From Epilithonimonas zeae (GTDB lineage: Bacteria; Bacteroidota; Bacteroidia; Flavobacteriales; Weeksellaceae): 64,000 bases of DNA. Positions 23,222-30,301 of this stretch are shown piece by piece. How positions within the stretch are numbered: the stretch's first letter is position 1; each line of letters starts with the position of its first letter. The stretch is from positions 3,348,001-3,412,000 of the forward strand of contig NZ_CP075338.1 in assembly GCF_023278365.1 (NCBI RefSeq). The letters are read 5' to 3'. Under the pieces are notes generated by a model. It did no database searches and was not told the DNA's origin. It worked only from the letters and a program-made list of their open reading frames with translations. Made by a program: the position numbers and the translations under genes.

Positions 23222-24592
23222 ATGCAACTGTACAACACCTTAAGCGCAGAAGAAAGAGCTCGACTTATCGATGAGGCCGGACAAGAGCGCCTTACATTGT
23301 CTTTCTATGCGTATGCCAAAATTGAAAACCCTAAGAAATTTCGCGACGACCTTTTTATAGTCTGGAACGCTCTTGATGCGTTGGGTCGGATCTATGTGGC
23401 GCACGAAGGAATCAATGCTCAAATGAGCGTTCCTGCAGAAAATTTTGAAGCTTTTCGTGATACGCTGGAAGTTTACGATTTTATGAAAGGTATACGTCTT
23501 AATGTAGCTGTGGAGCAGGATAATCACTCTTTTTTGAAGTTAACAATCAAGGTTAGAAATAAAATTGTGGCTGATGGTTTGAATGATGAGACTTTTGATG
23601 TGACCAATAAAGGAATTCACTTGAAAGCTCAGGAATTCAATAATATGTTGGAAGACCCGAATACGATTGTGGTGGATTTCAGGAATCATTACGAGAGTGA
23701 AGTTGGCCATTTTGAAGGTGCGATTACGCCGGATGTTGAGAATTTCCGTGAAAGTTTGCCGATTATTAATGAGCAATTGCAGGATTATAAAGAAGATAAA
23801 AATCTTTTGATGTATTGCACCGGCGGAATCCGTTGTGAAAAAGCGAGTGCTTACTTCAAACATCAGGGTTTCAAAAATGTTTACCAATTAGAAGGCGGAA
23901 TTATAGAATATACACGCCAAATAAAAGAGGAAAATATTGAAAGTAAATTCATTGGAAAGAACTTTGTGTTTGACCACAGGTTAGGAGAAAGAATTACGGA
24001 CGATATTATTTCTCAATGTCACCAATGCGGAAAACCTTGTGATAATCACACCAATTGTGCGAATGATGCTTGTCATTTGTTATTTATCCAATGTGATGAA
24101 TGCAAAGCAATTATGGAAAATACTTGCTCAACAGAATGTCATGAGATAATCCATTTGCCTCAGGAAGAACAAGTTGCGAGAAGAAAAGGACTTCAGGTTG
24201 GAAACAAAGTATTCAGAAAAGGTAAATCTGAAGCTTTGAAATTTAAAAATTCGGGAGACTTGTCAACACAAACTTTGGCAAAAGCTACAACAAAACCTGA
24301 AACGAAGGATATTCGTCAGAAAATTAAAGTTAAAAAGACTTTGATTGGAAGAGCGGAACATTATTTTACCAAATCTAAGATTGCACAGTTTCTAATTGAG
24401 AATAATGAACTTGCTGTAGGCGATAAAGTTTTAATTTCTGGCCCTACAACCGGAGAACAAGAAATTAAAATAACTCAGATTTTTGTTGACGGCGAATTCA
24501 GCAGTTCGGCAAAAGTTGGAGATCAGATTACCTTTGAACTTCCATTCAGAGTGAGATTGTCAGATAAGTTGTATAAAATTTTACAAGATTAA
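23222..24592 (+). CDS. trhO: tRNA U34 hydroxylase TrhO with C-terminal extension
   Basis: 456 residues. Oxygen-dependent TrhO (YceA) hydroxylates uridine 34 of tRNA to ho5U. The N-terminal acylphosphatase-like domain contains RIYVAHEGINAQMSVP; the rhodanese domain carries MYCTGGIRCEKAS with catalytic-type Cys199 and Cys205. Nine cysteines at 266-306 form the family's metal-binding-like cluster (CHQCGKPCDNHTNC, CDEC). E. coli TrhO ends near 350; here residues about 365-456 add a basic stretch and a beta-rich domain (VGDKVLISGPTTGEQEIKI, VGDQITFELPFRVRLSDKLY). This resembles the C-terminal barrel of U32-type proteins such as TrhP. It overlaps no neighbour and is followed after 13 bases by FTHF cyclo-ligase. 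Confidence 0.92.
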   Translation: MQLYNTLSAEERARLIDEAGQERLTLSFYAYAKIENPKKFRDDLFIVWNALDALGRIYVAHEGINAQMSVPAENFEAFRDTLEVYDFMKGIRLNVAVEQDNHSFLKLTIKVRNKIVADGLNDETFDVTNKGIHLKAQEFNNMLEDPNTIVVDFRNHYESEVGHFEGAITPDVENFRESLPIINEQLQDYKEDKNLLMYCTGGIRCEKASAYFKHQGFKNVYQLEGGIIEYTRQIKEENIESKFIGKNFVFDHRLGERITDDIISQCHQCGKPCDNHTNCANDACHLLFIQCDECKAIMENTCSTECHEIIHLPQEEQVARRKGLQVGNKVFRKGKSEALKFKNSGDLSTQTLAKATTKPETKDIRQKIKVKKTLIGRAEHYFTKSKIAQFLIENNELAVGDKVLISGPTTGEQEIKITQIFVDGEFSSSAKVGDQITFELPFRVRLSDKLYKILQD

Positions 24593-24605
24593 ATCATTTT
24601 TTACG

Positions 24606-25184
24606 ATGAATTTTAGTCTCACAAAAAGGGAACTTAGAACCATTTATAAAGAAAAAAGAATGGCCTTATCACAAGATGAGGTCAGTTTTTTGTCTAAAAA
24701 AATCTTTGAACAATTTGTTTTACAATTTAATATTATTGAAAATCAAAAAGTTAATGTTTTTTTGCCGATTAAAAAATTTAATGAGATAAATACTCAATTT
24801 TTTATCGATTATTTTTTTGATAAAAAAGTTCGTGTTTTTGTGCCTAAAATTCAAAGCGAAAAAATGATTTCTGTGGAGATTTTTCCGGATTCAGAATTCG
24901 AAATTAACAATTGGGGAATCAAAGAACCGATTTCTAATATTGACGCTAATGATGAATTGGACTATGTTTTAGCACCATTATTATATTGTGACCGATTTGG
25001 AAATAGGATTGGTTATGGAAAAGGGTTTTATGATTCTTTCTTTATGAGTGATTTGAAGATTCATAATAAAATTGGTTTAAATTTCTTTTCTCCGAATGAA
25101 GCTATTATAGATGTTTTTGGAAAAGATGTTGCCTTGGATGGGTTGATTACACCTTCAGAATTTGTGAATTTTACTATTAAATAA
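24606..25184 (+). CDS. 5-formyltetrahydrofolate cyclo-ligase
   Basis: 192 residues, normal for the family. It converts 5-formyl-THF to 5,10-methenyl-THF with ATP in the cytoplasm. Characteristic features are KRELRTIYKEKRMALSQDEV at the start, NVFLPIKKFNEINT (the VxxYxP-like strand), and the signature LLYCDRFGNRIGYGKGFYDS near residues 135-155 (consensus GYGxGYYD; here GFYD). It starts 13 bases after trhO, so the two are likely an operon. No terminator is obvious after it. Confidence 0.93.
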   Translation: MNFSLTKRELRTIYKEKRMALSQDEVSFLSKKIFEQFVLQFNIIENQKVNVFLPIKKFNEINTQFFIDYFFDKKVRVFVPKIQSEKMISVEIFPDSEFEINNWGIKEPISNIDANDELDYVLAPLLYCDRFGNRIGYGKGFYDSFFMSDLKIHNKIGLNFFSPNEAIIDVFGKDVALDGLITPSEFVNFTIK

Positions 25185-25205
25185 TTGGTAATCAAGTATA
25201 TTTAT

Positions 25206-25223
25206 TTGTAAATCACTTTACAA
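25206..25223. promoter_or_regulatory. Dyad TTGTAAA-N4-TTTACAA
   Basis: Seven-base inverted repeat upstream of the lipoprotein at 25343. A similar dyad (TTTGTAAA-N6-TTTACAAA) lies at 27327-27348 in front of the related locus. Possible shared operator; could be chance in AT-rich DNA. Confidence 0.3.
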
Positions 25224-25266
25224 TGATATTACAAGTTATTTATTAATGATTTTTGTCAGACCGTCC

Positions 25267-25274
25267 TACATTTG
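25267..25274 (+). promoter_or_regulatory. Predicted -7 element TACATTTG
   Basis: Exact TAnnTTTG match 68 bases before the ATG at 25343. Confidence 0.55.
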
Positions 25275-25342
25275 TAATGTAATTATGACACAATAATTAG
25301 GAACAACAAATCAATAATAATAATTAATTAAAATTTTAGAAC

Positions 25343-25579
25343 ATGAAAAAGTCATTATTCGTAGCTGCTATCGCTGCAATCTCTCTAGTTGCTTGTAACA
25401 AAGCTGATAAAGTTGAAACTGCTGCTGTTGATTCAGTAGACGCTACTGCTGATTCTGCAATCGCTGCAATCGATTCTACAAAAACTGCAACTGTTGATTC
25501 AGTTAAAGCTACTGCTGACTCTGCTAAAGCTGAAGTAAAAGCTGACGAGAAAGCTGCTAAAGAAGAAATCAAAAAATAA
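25343..25579 (+). CDS. Low-complexity small lipoprotein A
   Basis: 78 residues. Signal peptide ends in LVAC with lipidated Cys18. The mature part is built almost wholly of Ala, Val, Asp, Ser, Thr and Lys, with TVDSVKATADSA-like repeats every 11 residues or so and a lysine-rich end (ADEKAAKEEIKK). It probably forms an extended or helical, charged stalk. It is a close paralogue of the gene at 27450 (same first 12 residues bar one, same VDSVKATADSA repeat). Codons are strongly biased to GCT, GTT and TCT, suggesting high expression. Function unknown. Confidence 0.8.
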   Translation: MKKSLFVAAIAAISLVACNKADKVETAAVDSVDATADSAIAAIDSTKTATVDSVKATADSAKAEVKADEKAAKEEIKK

Positions 25580-25603
25580 TTAGATTCCAAATCTAGTTTA
25601 AAA

Positions 25604-25629
25604 CAAAACCCGCTAATTAGCGGGTTTTG
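25604..25629. terminator. Bidirectional terminator overlapping a stop codon
   Basis: CAAAACCCGCTAA/TTAGCGGGTTTTG is a perfect 26-base palindrome between the convergent genes ending at 25579 and 25613. The minus-strand gene's TAG stop (25615-25613) and last codons lie in the hairpin. T-rich sequence follows on the plus strand; the minus flank is weaker. Confidence 0.75.
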
Positions 25630-26209
25630 TTGTTTTTATAGTATCAGAATCCTTTTTGTAGAAATTGGTAAAGTAAAACTTAAACTCTTTCTGGAATTTG
25701 ACTGGTGATGCTTTCAGTGTATATTGAGCTTTTCTGTTGACTGTTGTGATGTAAGTTCTTTTGTTGTCATAATATTCTACATCAAAATTGGCAAAATCCA
25801 AAGTGTCATTTTCTTTTACAGTTTTAGACGTCGTGAGTTTGCTCACTTTAGCAAATTTCACCTTCAAACTGTCCATTTCTTTTAATAGTGGTGTCAGATT
25901 GCTGGAATCTTTTAATAAAAAGTGAGCTTGCATTTGTGTGTAAATCACAGAATCTATTTCTGTATCCTTGTTTCCGGAAGTATAAAGGGCAGATAAGTCT
26001 AACAAATCCTGAACTTTTTGAGTCGTAATCAGGTTGATTGCCTGTAAGCTATCTAGTTTTGTCTTAGAATAAGTTCCGTTGTTATTGGCGTTTCTAATGA
26101 CTTCTATAGAATTTTCGTCGCCTTCATATTTTTTATTGCAGGATATTACTGTTGCAGTTACTATAGTTATACCTAATATCCAATAATATATTTTATTTTG
26201 TTTTTTCAT
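25613..26209 (-). CDS. Lipoprotein of unknown function
   Basis: 198 residues. MKKQNKIYYWILGITIVTATVISC ends in a lipobox cysteine (Cys24) followed by NKKYEGDENS. The remainder is helical then strand-rich (KDSSNLTPLLKEMDSLKVKF; FANFDVEYYDNKRTYITTV) with no family I recognise. Its start overlaps the end of the upstream membrane gene by 17 bases, so the two are translationally coupled and probably work together. The coding 3' end is inside the palindromic terminator. It is flanked, with its partner, by the two paralogous small lipoproteins. Confidence 0.75.
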   Translation of the reverse strand: MKKQNKIYYWILGITIVTATVISCNKKYEGDENSIEVIRNANNNGTYSKTKLDSLQAINLITTQKVQDLLDLSALYTSGNKDTEIDSVIYTQMQAHFLLKDSSNLTPLLKEMDSLKVKFAKVSKLTTSKTVKENDTLDFANFDVEYYDNKRTYITTVNRKAQYTLKASPVKFQKEFKFYFTNFYKKDSDTIKTTKPAN

Positions 26210-27284
26210 CGTCAGTGATTTTGAATTTAATCATTACAATTTTTCCGTTTTTCATTTGAGAATCTATCACTTCCAGATTTTCCAAAGTTGTAGTAGGAAG
26301 CGTAACCAGCGAGATATATTTCTGCTTGTCCATAGTTTCTATCCCATAAATATCACTATCAACTACCTGATAGATCAGCGCATTATCACTAATTAATCTA
26401 TTCAGTTGTTGGGTTTTTTTCTTGAAATCTTTTATCGATTTTGAGTAATAATATAACTGAACAGCATATTCGTTAGGTTTCAGCTCAATATTCTCTGTGT
26501 CAGGCGCATTGGTCAAGTCTCTTGTTATTTCTTCAGCTTTATAGAAAGGAGAAGAAATAATCATTTTCAAGCTTTTGCTTTTTGTTTCATAAACAAATTT
26601 TGAATTTGGTTTTACCTTAAAAAGAATAGGAGATTCGTTTTCTCTGATGATTTTAACGTCGAGTTCGCCTTTTATTGAGGAGTTTCTGTCTGCATCTGTA
26701 AAAGCATAAGTGTACTTTTTATAAAACAAATTATCATAAAATACTAATATCAAAACTATTGCAAACAGGAAAGCCGAAATTCCCAACCACAAATATCTTT
26801 TTAAAAAATTTTGTTTTTGACTTTTGAAATTGATATTTTGATTAATCTCGTCAAAAGCCTGATTGTCTACAGAAACTGGAGGCTTTTCAGTAACTGAAGT
26901 TTGATTTTGTCCTACTGTAACTATTTCTATAGGTTCTTCAATCTGCGTTTCTGAAACTACAGTGGCAGTCATTTCCTCTGCAGAAGTAGCAATAGGGTTT
27001 TTCTTTTTAAACTCAGACCAAGAATTGAATCCGGAATAAACGGATAAGATATTCAGCATATCAATTCTAGGAATTTTTTCCTGAGAATTATTCTTGAAGT
27101 AAGTGTAAAAAGTTTTTTCGCTGATATTCCCTTTGGCTTTTTGTCTCAAATCTTCTTGGAAATAAATAATATCTATTCCTTTCCATTTGGAAATATCATC
27201 ATATGCTGGGGAATGCGTCTCAAGATATTTGCCCTGAACAGCCTTTTTTAAGGATTGAAAATGTAAAAATTCGGTATCGCTCAA
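26193..27284 (-). CDS. Single-pass membrane protein with helical N-terminal domain
   Basis: 363 residues. Residues 1-96 form a soluble helical domain (FLHFQSLKKAVQGKYLETH; ISEKTFYTYFKNNSQEKIPR; DMLNILSVYSGFNSWSEFKK) of a kind often seen N-terminal in Bacteroidetes membrane proteins, perhaps a DNA- or protein-binding module. A low-complexity linker follows. A single transmembrane segment lies at about 167-190 (YLWLGISAFLFAIVLILVFY), then a periplasmic beta-rich domain (KGELDVKIIRENESPILFKV; NEYAVQLYYYSKSIKDFKKK). The layout suggests cytoplasm-to-envelope signalling; that is inference. It is the first gene of a two-gene operon. Confidence 0.75.
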   Translation of the reverse strand: MSDTEFLHFQSLKKAVQGKYLETHSPAYDDISKWKGIDIIYFQEDLRQKAKGNISEKTFYTYFKNNSQEKIPRIDMLNILSVYSGFNSWSEFKKKNPIATSAEEMTATVVSETQIEEPIEIVTVGQNQTSVTEKPPVSVDNQAFDEINQNINFKSQKQNFLKRYLWLGISAFLFAIVLILVFYDNLFYKKYTYAFTDADRNSSIKGELDVKIIRENESPILFKVKPNSKFVYETKSKSLKMIISSPFYKAEEITRDLTNAPDTENIELKPNEYAVQLYYYSKSIKDFKKKTQQLNRLISDNALIYQVVDSDIYGIETMDKQKYISLVTLPTTTLENLEVIDSQMKNGKIVMIKFKITDDEKTK

Positions 27285-27326
27285 AATTCTATTTATTCTT
27301 AAATTGTTGATTTACAGTAATTGTTA

Positions 27327-27352
27327 TTTGTAAATCGTGTTTTACAAATATA
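27327..27352 (-). promoter_or_regulatory. Dyad and overlapping -7 element for the 26193 gene
   Basis: TTTGTAAA (27327-27334) and TTTACAAA (27341-27348) form a perfect eight-base dyad. The minus-strand TATATTTG (27352-27345) is a TAnnTTTG match inside it, 61 bases before the ATG at 27284. The dyad would be well placed for a repressor. Confidence 0.45.
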
Positions 27353-27390
27353 TTACAATTAATTTTCAAAACAAAAATATTTTATCGATA

Positions 27391-27398
27391 TAATTTTG
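27391..27398 (+). promoter_or_regulatory. Predicted -7 element TAATTTTG
   Basis: Exact TAnnTTTG match 51 bases before the ATG at 27450. It lies close to the divergent promoter at 27345-27352, so both share one regulatory region. Confidence 0.5.
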
Positions 27399-27449
27399 CC
27401 CTGTTCAAATAATGGACAATCTATTAACTAACAATTTAATTAAATTATT

Positions 27450-27665
27450 ATGAAAAAGTCATTCTTCGTAGCTGCTATCGCTGCTGTAGCTCTTGTAGCT
27501 TGTAAAAAAACTGAAACTGTTGATACTGCTGCTGCTGATTCTGCTGCTGTTGATTCTGCTGTTGCTGTAGTTGATTCTGCTACTACTGCTGGTGTTGATT
27601 CTGTTAAAGCTACTGCTGATTCAGCTGTTGCTAAAGTAGATTCTGCTGCTACTGCTAAAAAATAA
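27450..27665 (+). CDS. Low-complexity small lipoprotein B
   Basis: 71 residues. Lipobox LVAC with Cys18, then KKTETVDTAAADSA and repeats of the VDSA/VDSVKATADSA type up to the C-terminal ATAKK. It is the paralogue of the gene at 25343; the first dozen codons are nearly identical at DNA level. The composition is even simpler (Ala, Val, Asp, Ser, Thr, Lys only), with almost every alanine GCT and valine GTT. It is divergent from the membrane-protein operon and separated from it by a dyad-containing spacer. Function unknown; high expression is inferred from codon bias. Confidence 0.8.
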   Translation: MKKSFFVAAIAAVALVACKKTETVDTAAADSAAVDSAVAVVDSATTAGVDSVKATADSAVAKVDSAATAKK

Positions 27666-27687
27666 TCTTAACCAAGTTAAGAATTTT

Positions 27688-27717
27688 AAACCGTTTCTTT
27701 CGAGAAGCGGTTTTTTT
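27688..27717 (+). terminator. Terminator after lipoprotein B
   Basis: AAACCGTTTCT and AGAAGCGGTTT pair (one G-T), loop TTCG, then seven T. It abuts the convergent TrmH-type gene stop at 27716. Confidence 0.85.
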
Positions 27718-28486
27718 ATTTCTCCAATTTCTGTCTTAGGATTTCGTAGCAAGTAATTGCGGCTGCATTACTTAAGTTTAAAGAATCTATACTTCCGGAC
27801 ATTGGAATCAAAACATTTTCTCCTTTATCTTTCCAGAAGTCACTTAAGCCGGAATGTTCTGTTCCGAATAAAATCGCAGATTTCTCTTTTAAATTTTTTG
27901 TCTGAATATTTTTTGCATCTTCACTCATAAAGGTTGTGAAAATTGGATATTCGTAAGTTTTTAAAAATTCCAAAGTTTCTTCGTTGGAAGCTTGAAAGAT
28001 ATTCATCCCGAAAAGACAACCAACACTAGATCGGATAACATTCGGGTTGTAAAAATCTGTTCTAGGGTCTGTTACAATCAAAGCGTTGATGCCGAAAGCT
28101 TCGCAACTTCTCAAGATTGCTCCAAGATTTCCTGGTTTTTCTACACTTTCTAAAATAATAATTGCGGAATCTTTTTTTGGACTAAAATCTTCTAGAGTTC
28201 TTTCTTCAAGTTTATAAATCCCGATGATTCCTTCTGTTGTTCCACGGTAAGCGATTTTTTCATAAAGCTTTTCTGAAACGTAATGGATTTTAGAATCTGG
28301 TAATTTTCCTTTGAAAATAGATTCGCAGATGAAAAATTCTTCCGGCTGATTGCCAAAATGCATTGCTCTTTCGTTTTCCTGCTGACCTTCTACGATGAAA
28401 ACGCCGGCTTTTCTTCTGTCCTGATTTTTGGTCAAAAGTCGGGTTAGTTTTTTTATTTTTTCGTTTTGAAGGCTTTCTATGAGCAT
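27716..28486 (-). CDS. TrmH/SpoU-type RNA 2'-O-methyltransferase
   Basis: 256 residues. The SPOUT knot motifs are all present: GNLGAILRSCEAFGIN near 118-133 (motif 1), FGTEHSGLS near 205 (motif 2), and IPMSGSIDSLNLSNAAAITC near 225-245 (motif 3). An N-terminal substrate-binding part precedes them (KNQDRRKAGVFIVEGQQENE). It methylates ribose 2'-OH in rRNA or tRNA with SAM; the exact site cannot be read. The start has a TACCTTTG promoter element 15 bases upstream. It lies opposite lptB with the second structured repeat between. Confidence 0.92.
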   Translation of the reverse strand: MLIESLQNEKIKKLTRLLTKNQDRRKAGVFIVEGQQENERAMHFGNQPEEFFICESIFKGKLPDSKIHYVSEKLYEKIAYRGTTEGIIGIYKLEERTLEDFSPKKDSAIIILESVEKPGNLGAILRSCEAFGINALIVTDPRTDFYNPNVIRSSVGCLFGMNIFQASNEETLEFLKTYEYPIFTTFMSEDAKNIQTKNLKEKSAILFGTEHSGLSDFWKDKGENVLIPMSGSIDSLNLSNAAAITCYEILRQKLEK

Positions 28487-28500
28487 TTTGAGAATTTTTG

Positions 28501-28508
28501 CAAAGGTA
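28501..28508 (-). promoter_or_regulatory. Predicted -7 element TACCTTTG
   Basis: Exact minus-strand TAnnTTTG match 15 bases before the ATG at 28486, predicting a very short leader. Confidence 0.55.
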
Positions 28509-28575
28509 CAAAGTAGTTATGAGTTATGAATGATGAGTTCTTTAAAATGACAAGGTTGGATTTGTGACTAATATT

Positions 28576-28704
28576 CGACTTGGCGAAGCGCGTGAGGGAT
28601 AGTAGCGGAAATCCTTTTATGTCCGACTAGTCGGACATAAAAGATTGTAGTGGATAGCCCGACCCGAGTATTGGATTTTGCGTTGGCAAGGGGCACGCTC
28701 AAAT
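28576..28704 (+). repeat. Structured intergenic repeat, copy 2
   Basis: Same element as 22993-23140, same orientation, again in a divergent spacer just upstream of a plus-strand gene. It contains a perfect 30-base hairpin (28612-28641: CTTTTATGTCCGACT/AGTCGGACATAAAAG). Flanking it are two similar internal motifs, GATAGTAGCGGA and GATTGTAGTGGA, and outer blocks GGGAT and AGCCCGACCC. It ends with GGGGCACGC-CAAAT, 29 bases before the lptB -7 element. Confidence 0.8.
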
Positions 28705-28733
28705 TAGATGTAATGAGAAGATGAAAATTTGTA

Positions 28734-28741
28734 TATCTTTG
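28734..28741 (+). promoter_or_regulatory. Predicted -7 element TATCTTTG, probably leaderless
   Basis: Exact TAnnTTTG match ending four bases before the lptB ATG at 28746, so transcription would start at about the start codon. Confidence 0.55.
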
Positions 28742-28745
28742 TTTT

Positions 28746-29474
28746 ATGATTTTACGAGGAGAAAATTTGATCAAAGAATACGGACCGAAAAAGGTTGTGA
28801 AAGGCGTTTCATTGGAGGTTCAGCAGGGCGAAATCGTCGGACTTTTGGGACCAAACGGAGCCGGAAAAACGACGTCTTTTTATATGATTGTTGGATTGGT
28901 GAAACCTACTTTTGGCAATGTTTTTTTGGATAAACAAAATATCACTAAAGATGCGATGTATAAAAGGGCGCAGAATGGCATTGGTTATCTGGCGCAGGAA
29001 GCTTCGGTTTTCAGGAAGTTGTCTGTTGAAGATAATATTCTGGGCGTTTTGCAATTGACAAAGCTTTCTAAAAAAGAACAGCAAATGAAATGTGATGCGC
29101 TGATTGAGGAATTCCATTTGGAACACGTTCGTAAAAACCGTGGTGATTTGCTTTCCGGAGGTGAAAGACGTAGAACCGAAATCGCACGTTGTCTGGCGAC
29201 AAGCCCGAATTTTATTCTTCTAGATGAACCTTTTGCAGGAGTTGACCCGATTGCTGTGGAAGATATTCAGAAAATCGTAAGGTCTCTTGTAGAGAAAAAT
29301 ATTGGGATTTTGATTACCGACCACAACGTTCAGCAGACTTTGGCGATTACGAACAAAACTTATATTATGTTCGAAGGGAAAATTCTGAAAGAAGGTCTGC
29401 CAGAGGATTTGGCGAATGACCCAGATGTTAGAAAGGCTTATCTTGGAGAGAATTTTAGGTTTGAGAAGTTTTAA
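28746..29474 (+). CDS. lptB: LPS export ABC transporter ATPase LptB
   Basis: 242 residues, the usual LptB size. It powers LptB2FG, which lifts lipopolysaccharide from the inner membrane. Walker A is GPNGAGKT at 35-42, the ABC signature SGGE is at 137-140, and Walker B runs [13 protein letters not shown] with Asp160-Glu161. The LptB-type segment [20 protein letters not shown] and the tail [11 protein letters not shown] are characteristic. The predicted promoter leaves almost no 5' leader. lptF and lptG are not in the window. Confidence 0.95.
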   Translation: MILRGENLIKEYGPKKVVKGVSLEVQQGEIVGLLGPNGAGKTTSFYMIVGLVKPTFGNVFLDKQNITKDAMYKRAQNGIGYLAQEASVFRKLSVEDNILGVLQLTKLSKKEQQMKCDALIEEFHLEHVRKNRGDLLSGGERRRTEIARCLATSPNFILLDEPFAGVDPIAVEDIQKIVRSLVEKNIGILITDHNVQQTLAITNKTYIMFEGKILKEGLPEDLANDPDVRKAYLGENFRFEKF

Positions 29475-29517
29475 ATTTTATAGCGAAGGCAGAAAGTTTT
29501 TAATTTATTATAAATAT

Positions 29518-29553
29518 AAAAAGTCGCAAAGGAAAACTTTGCGACTTTTTTAT
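29518..29553. terminator. Terminator after lptB
   Basis: Perfect 14-base arms AAAAAGTCGCAAAG and CTTTGCGACTTTTT with a GAAAA loop, 44 bases after the lptB stop. Confidence 0.85.
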
Positions 29554-29638
29554 TGCTCAAATCGAATACCTACGCACCTTTGCGAAAAAAATAAATTATT
29601 CAAAATCCTACTGACAAACTCTTGTCACAACTGCATTA

Positions 29639-29646
29639 TAAATTTG
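29639..29646 (+). promoter_or_regulatory. Predicted -7 element TAAATTTG
   Basis: Exact TAnnTTTG match 22 bases before the ATG at 29668. It lies after the lptB terminator and rules out an upstream extension of the DinB-like frame. Confidence 0.55.
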
Positions 29647-29667
29647 TATCAAATAAAACAAACTATT

Positions 29668-30150
29668 ATGAACGCAAACGCAAAAGTCTTGGACTCACAA
29701 CAACTTTTAATCCATTGGCAAGGACACAGAAATCTTACTAGAAGGGTAATTGAAGCTTTTCCAGAGAAAGATTTATTTGAGTTTTCAATTGGCGGAATGA
29801 GACCTTTCGCAAAATTAGCTTTGGAATTATTGGCAATCGGCGGGCCGGCGCTTAAAAGTATCGTTGGTCAAACTATCGATGCTTTCAACGAAGAAGCTTT
29901 CCAACCAAGTACCAAAGCCGAAATCCTAGTTAAATGGGACGAAGAAACGGAAACAATCAACGAATATTTTTCTCAGATTTCAGAAGAACGTTTTCAGGAG
30001 ATGTTTAATCTTTTCGGACAATACGAATTTCCAATCTACCAGAATATTCTTTATTTTGTTGATAATGAGATTCATCACCGAGGTCAAGGTTACGTTTATC
30101 TGAGAGCCTTGGGAATTGAACCGCCGTTTTTCTGGGAAAGAGAAAGGTAA
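29668..30150 (+). CDS. DinB family protein
   Basis: 160 residues from ATG at 29668; the frame is open further upstream but that part overlaps lptB, its terminator and the promoter. The four-helix DinB/YfiT fold is suggested by the conserved histidine pattern: HWQGHRNLTRRVIEAFPEK at the start and YFVDNEIHHRGQGYVYLRAL near 130, where His residues usually bind a divalent metal. Members include thiol transferases using bacillithiol. bshA is also in this window, so a bacillithiol-S-transferase role is possible, but it is not demonstrated. Confidence 0.85.
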   Translation: MNANAKVLDSQQLLIHWQGHRNLTRRVIEAFPEKDLFEFSIGGMRPFAKLALELLAIGGPALKSIVGQTIDAFNEEAFQPSTKAEILVKWDEETETINEYFSQISEERFQEMFNLFGQYEFPIYQNILYFVDNEIHHRGQGYVYLRALGIEPPFFWERER

Positions 30151-30187
30151 GAAGATGTAAGAATCAAGAACAAAGAGAAAAGACAAT

Positions 30188-30216
30188 AACCGTTTCGTTT
30201 GAAGCGGTTTTTTTAT
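30188..30216 (+). terminator. Terminator after the DinB-like gene
   Basis: AACCGTTTC and GAAGCGGTT pair with one G-T, followed by five further T. Confidence 0.75.
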
Positions 30217-30233
30217 AAGGTATAACTGTCGTC

Positions 30234-30284
30234 TTTGTCATTCCGGAGGAATCTCAACAGTCTGGATTCCTCCGGAATGACAAA
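30234..30284. repeat. Palindromic repeat with 20-base perfect arms
   Basis: TTTGTCATTCCGGAGGAATC at 30234-30253 is exactly inverted at 30265-30284, with an 11-base loop. It lies between convergent genes. The CATTCCGGAGGAAT core is a type of intergenic palindrome I recall as common in flavobacterial genomes; it resembles REP/MITE remnants. Confidence 0.75.
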
Positions 30285-30301
30285 AAACTGTCTAATTATT
30301 T

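Noticed and set aside
29416-29667. Upstream extension of the DinB-like reading frame
   Set aside because: It would overlap lptB, its terminator and the promoter element at 29639; the added residues have no family similarity, while ATG 29668 gives the normal DinB length.
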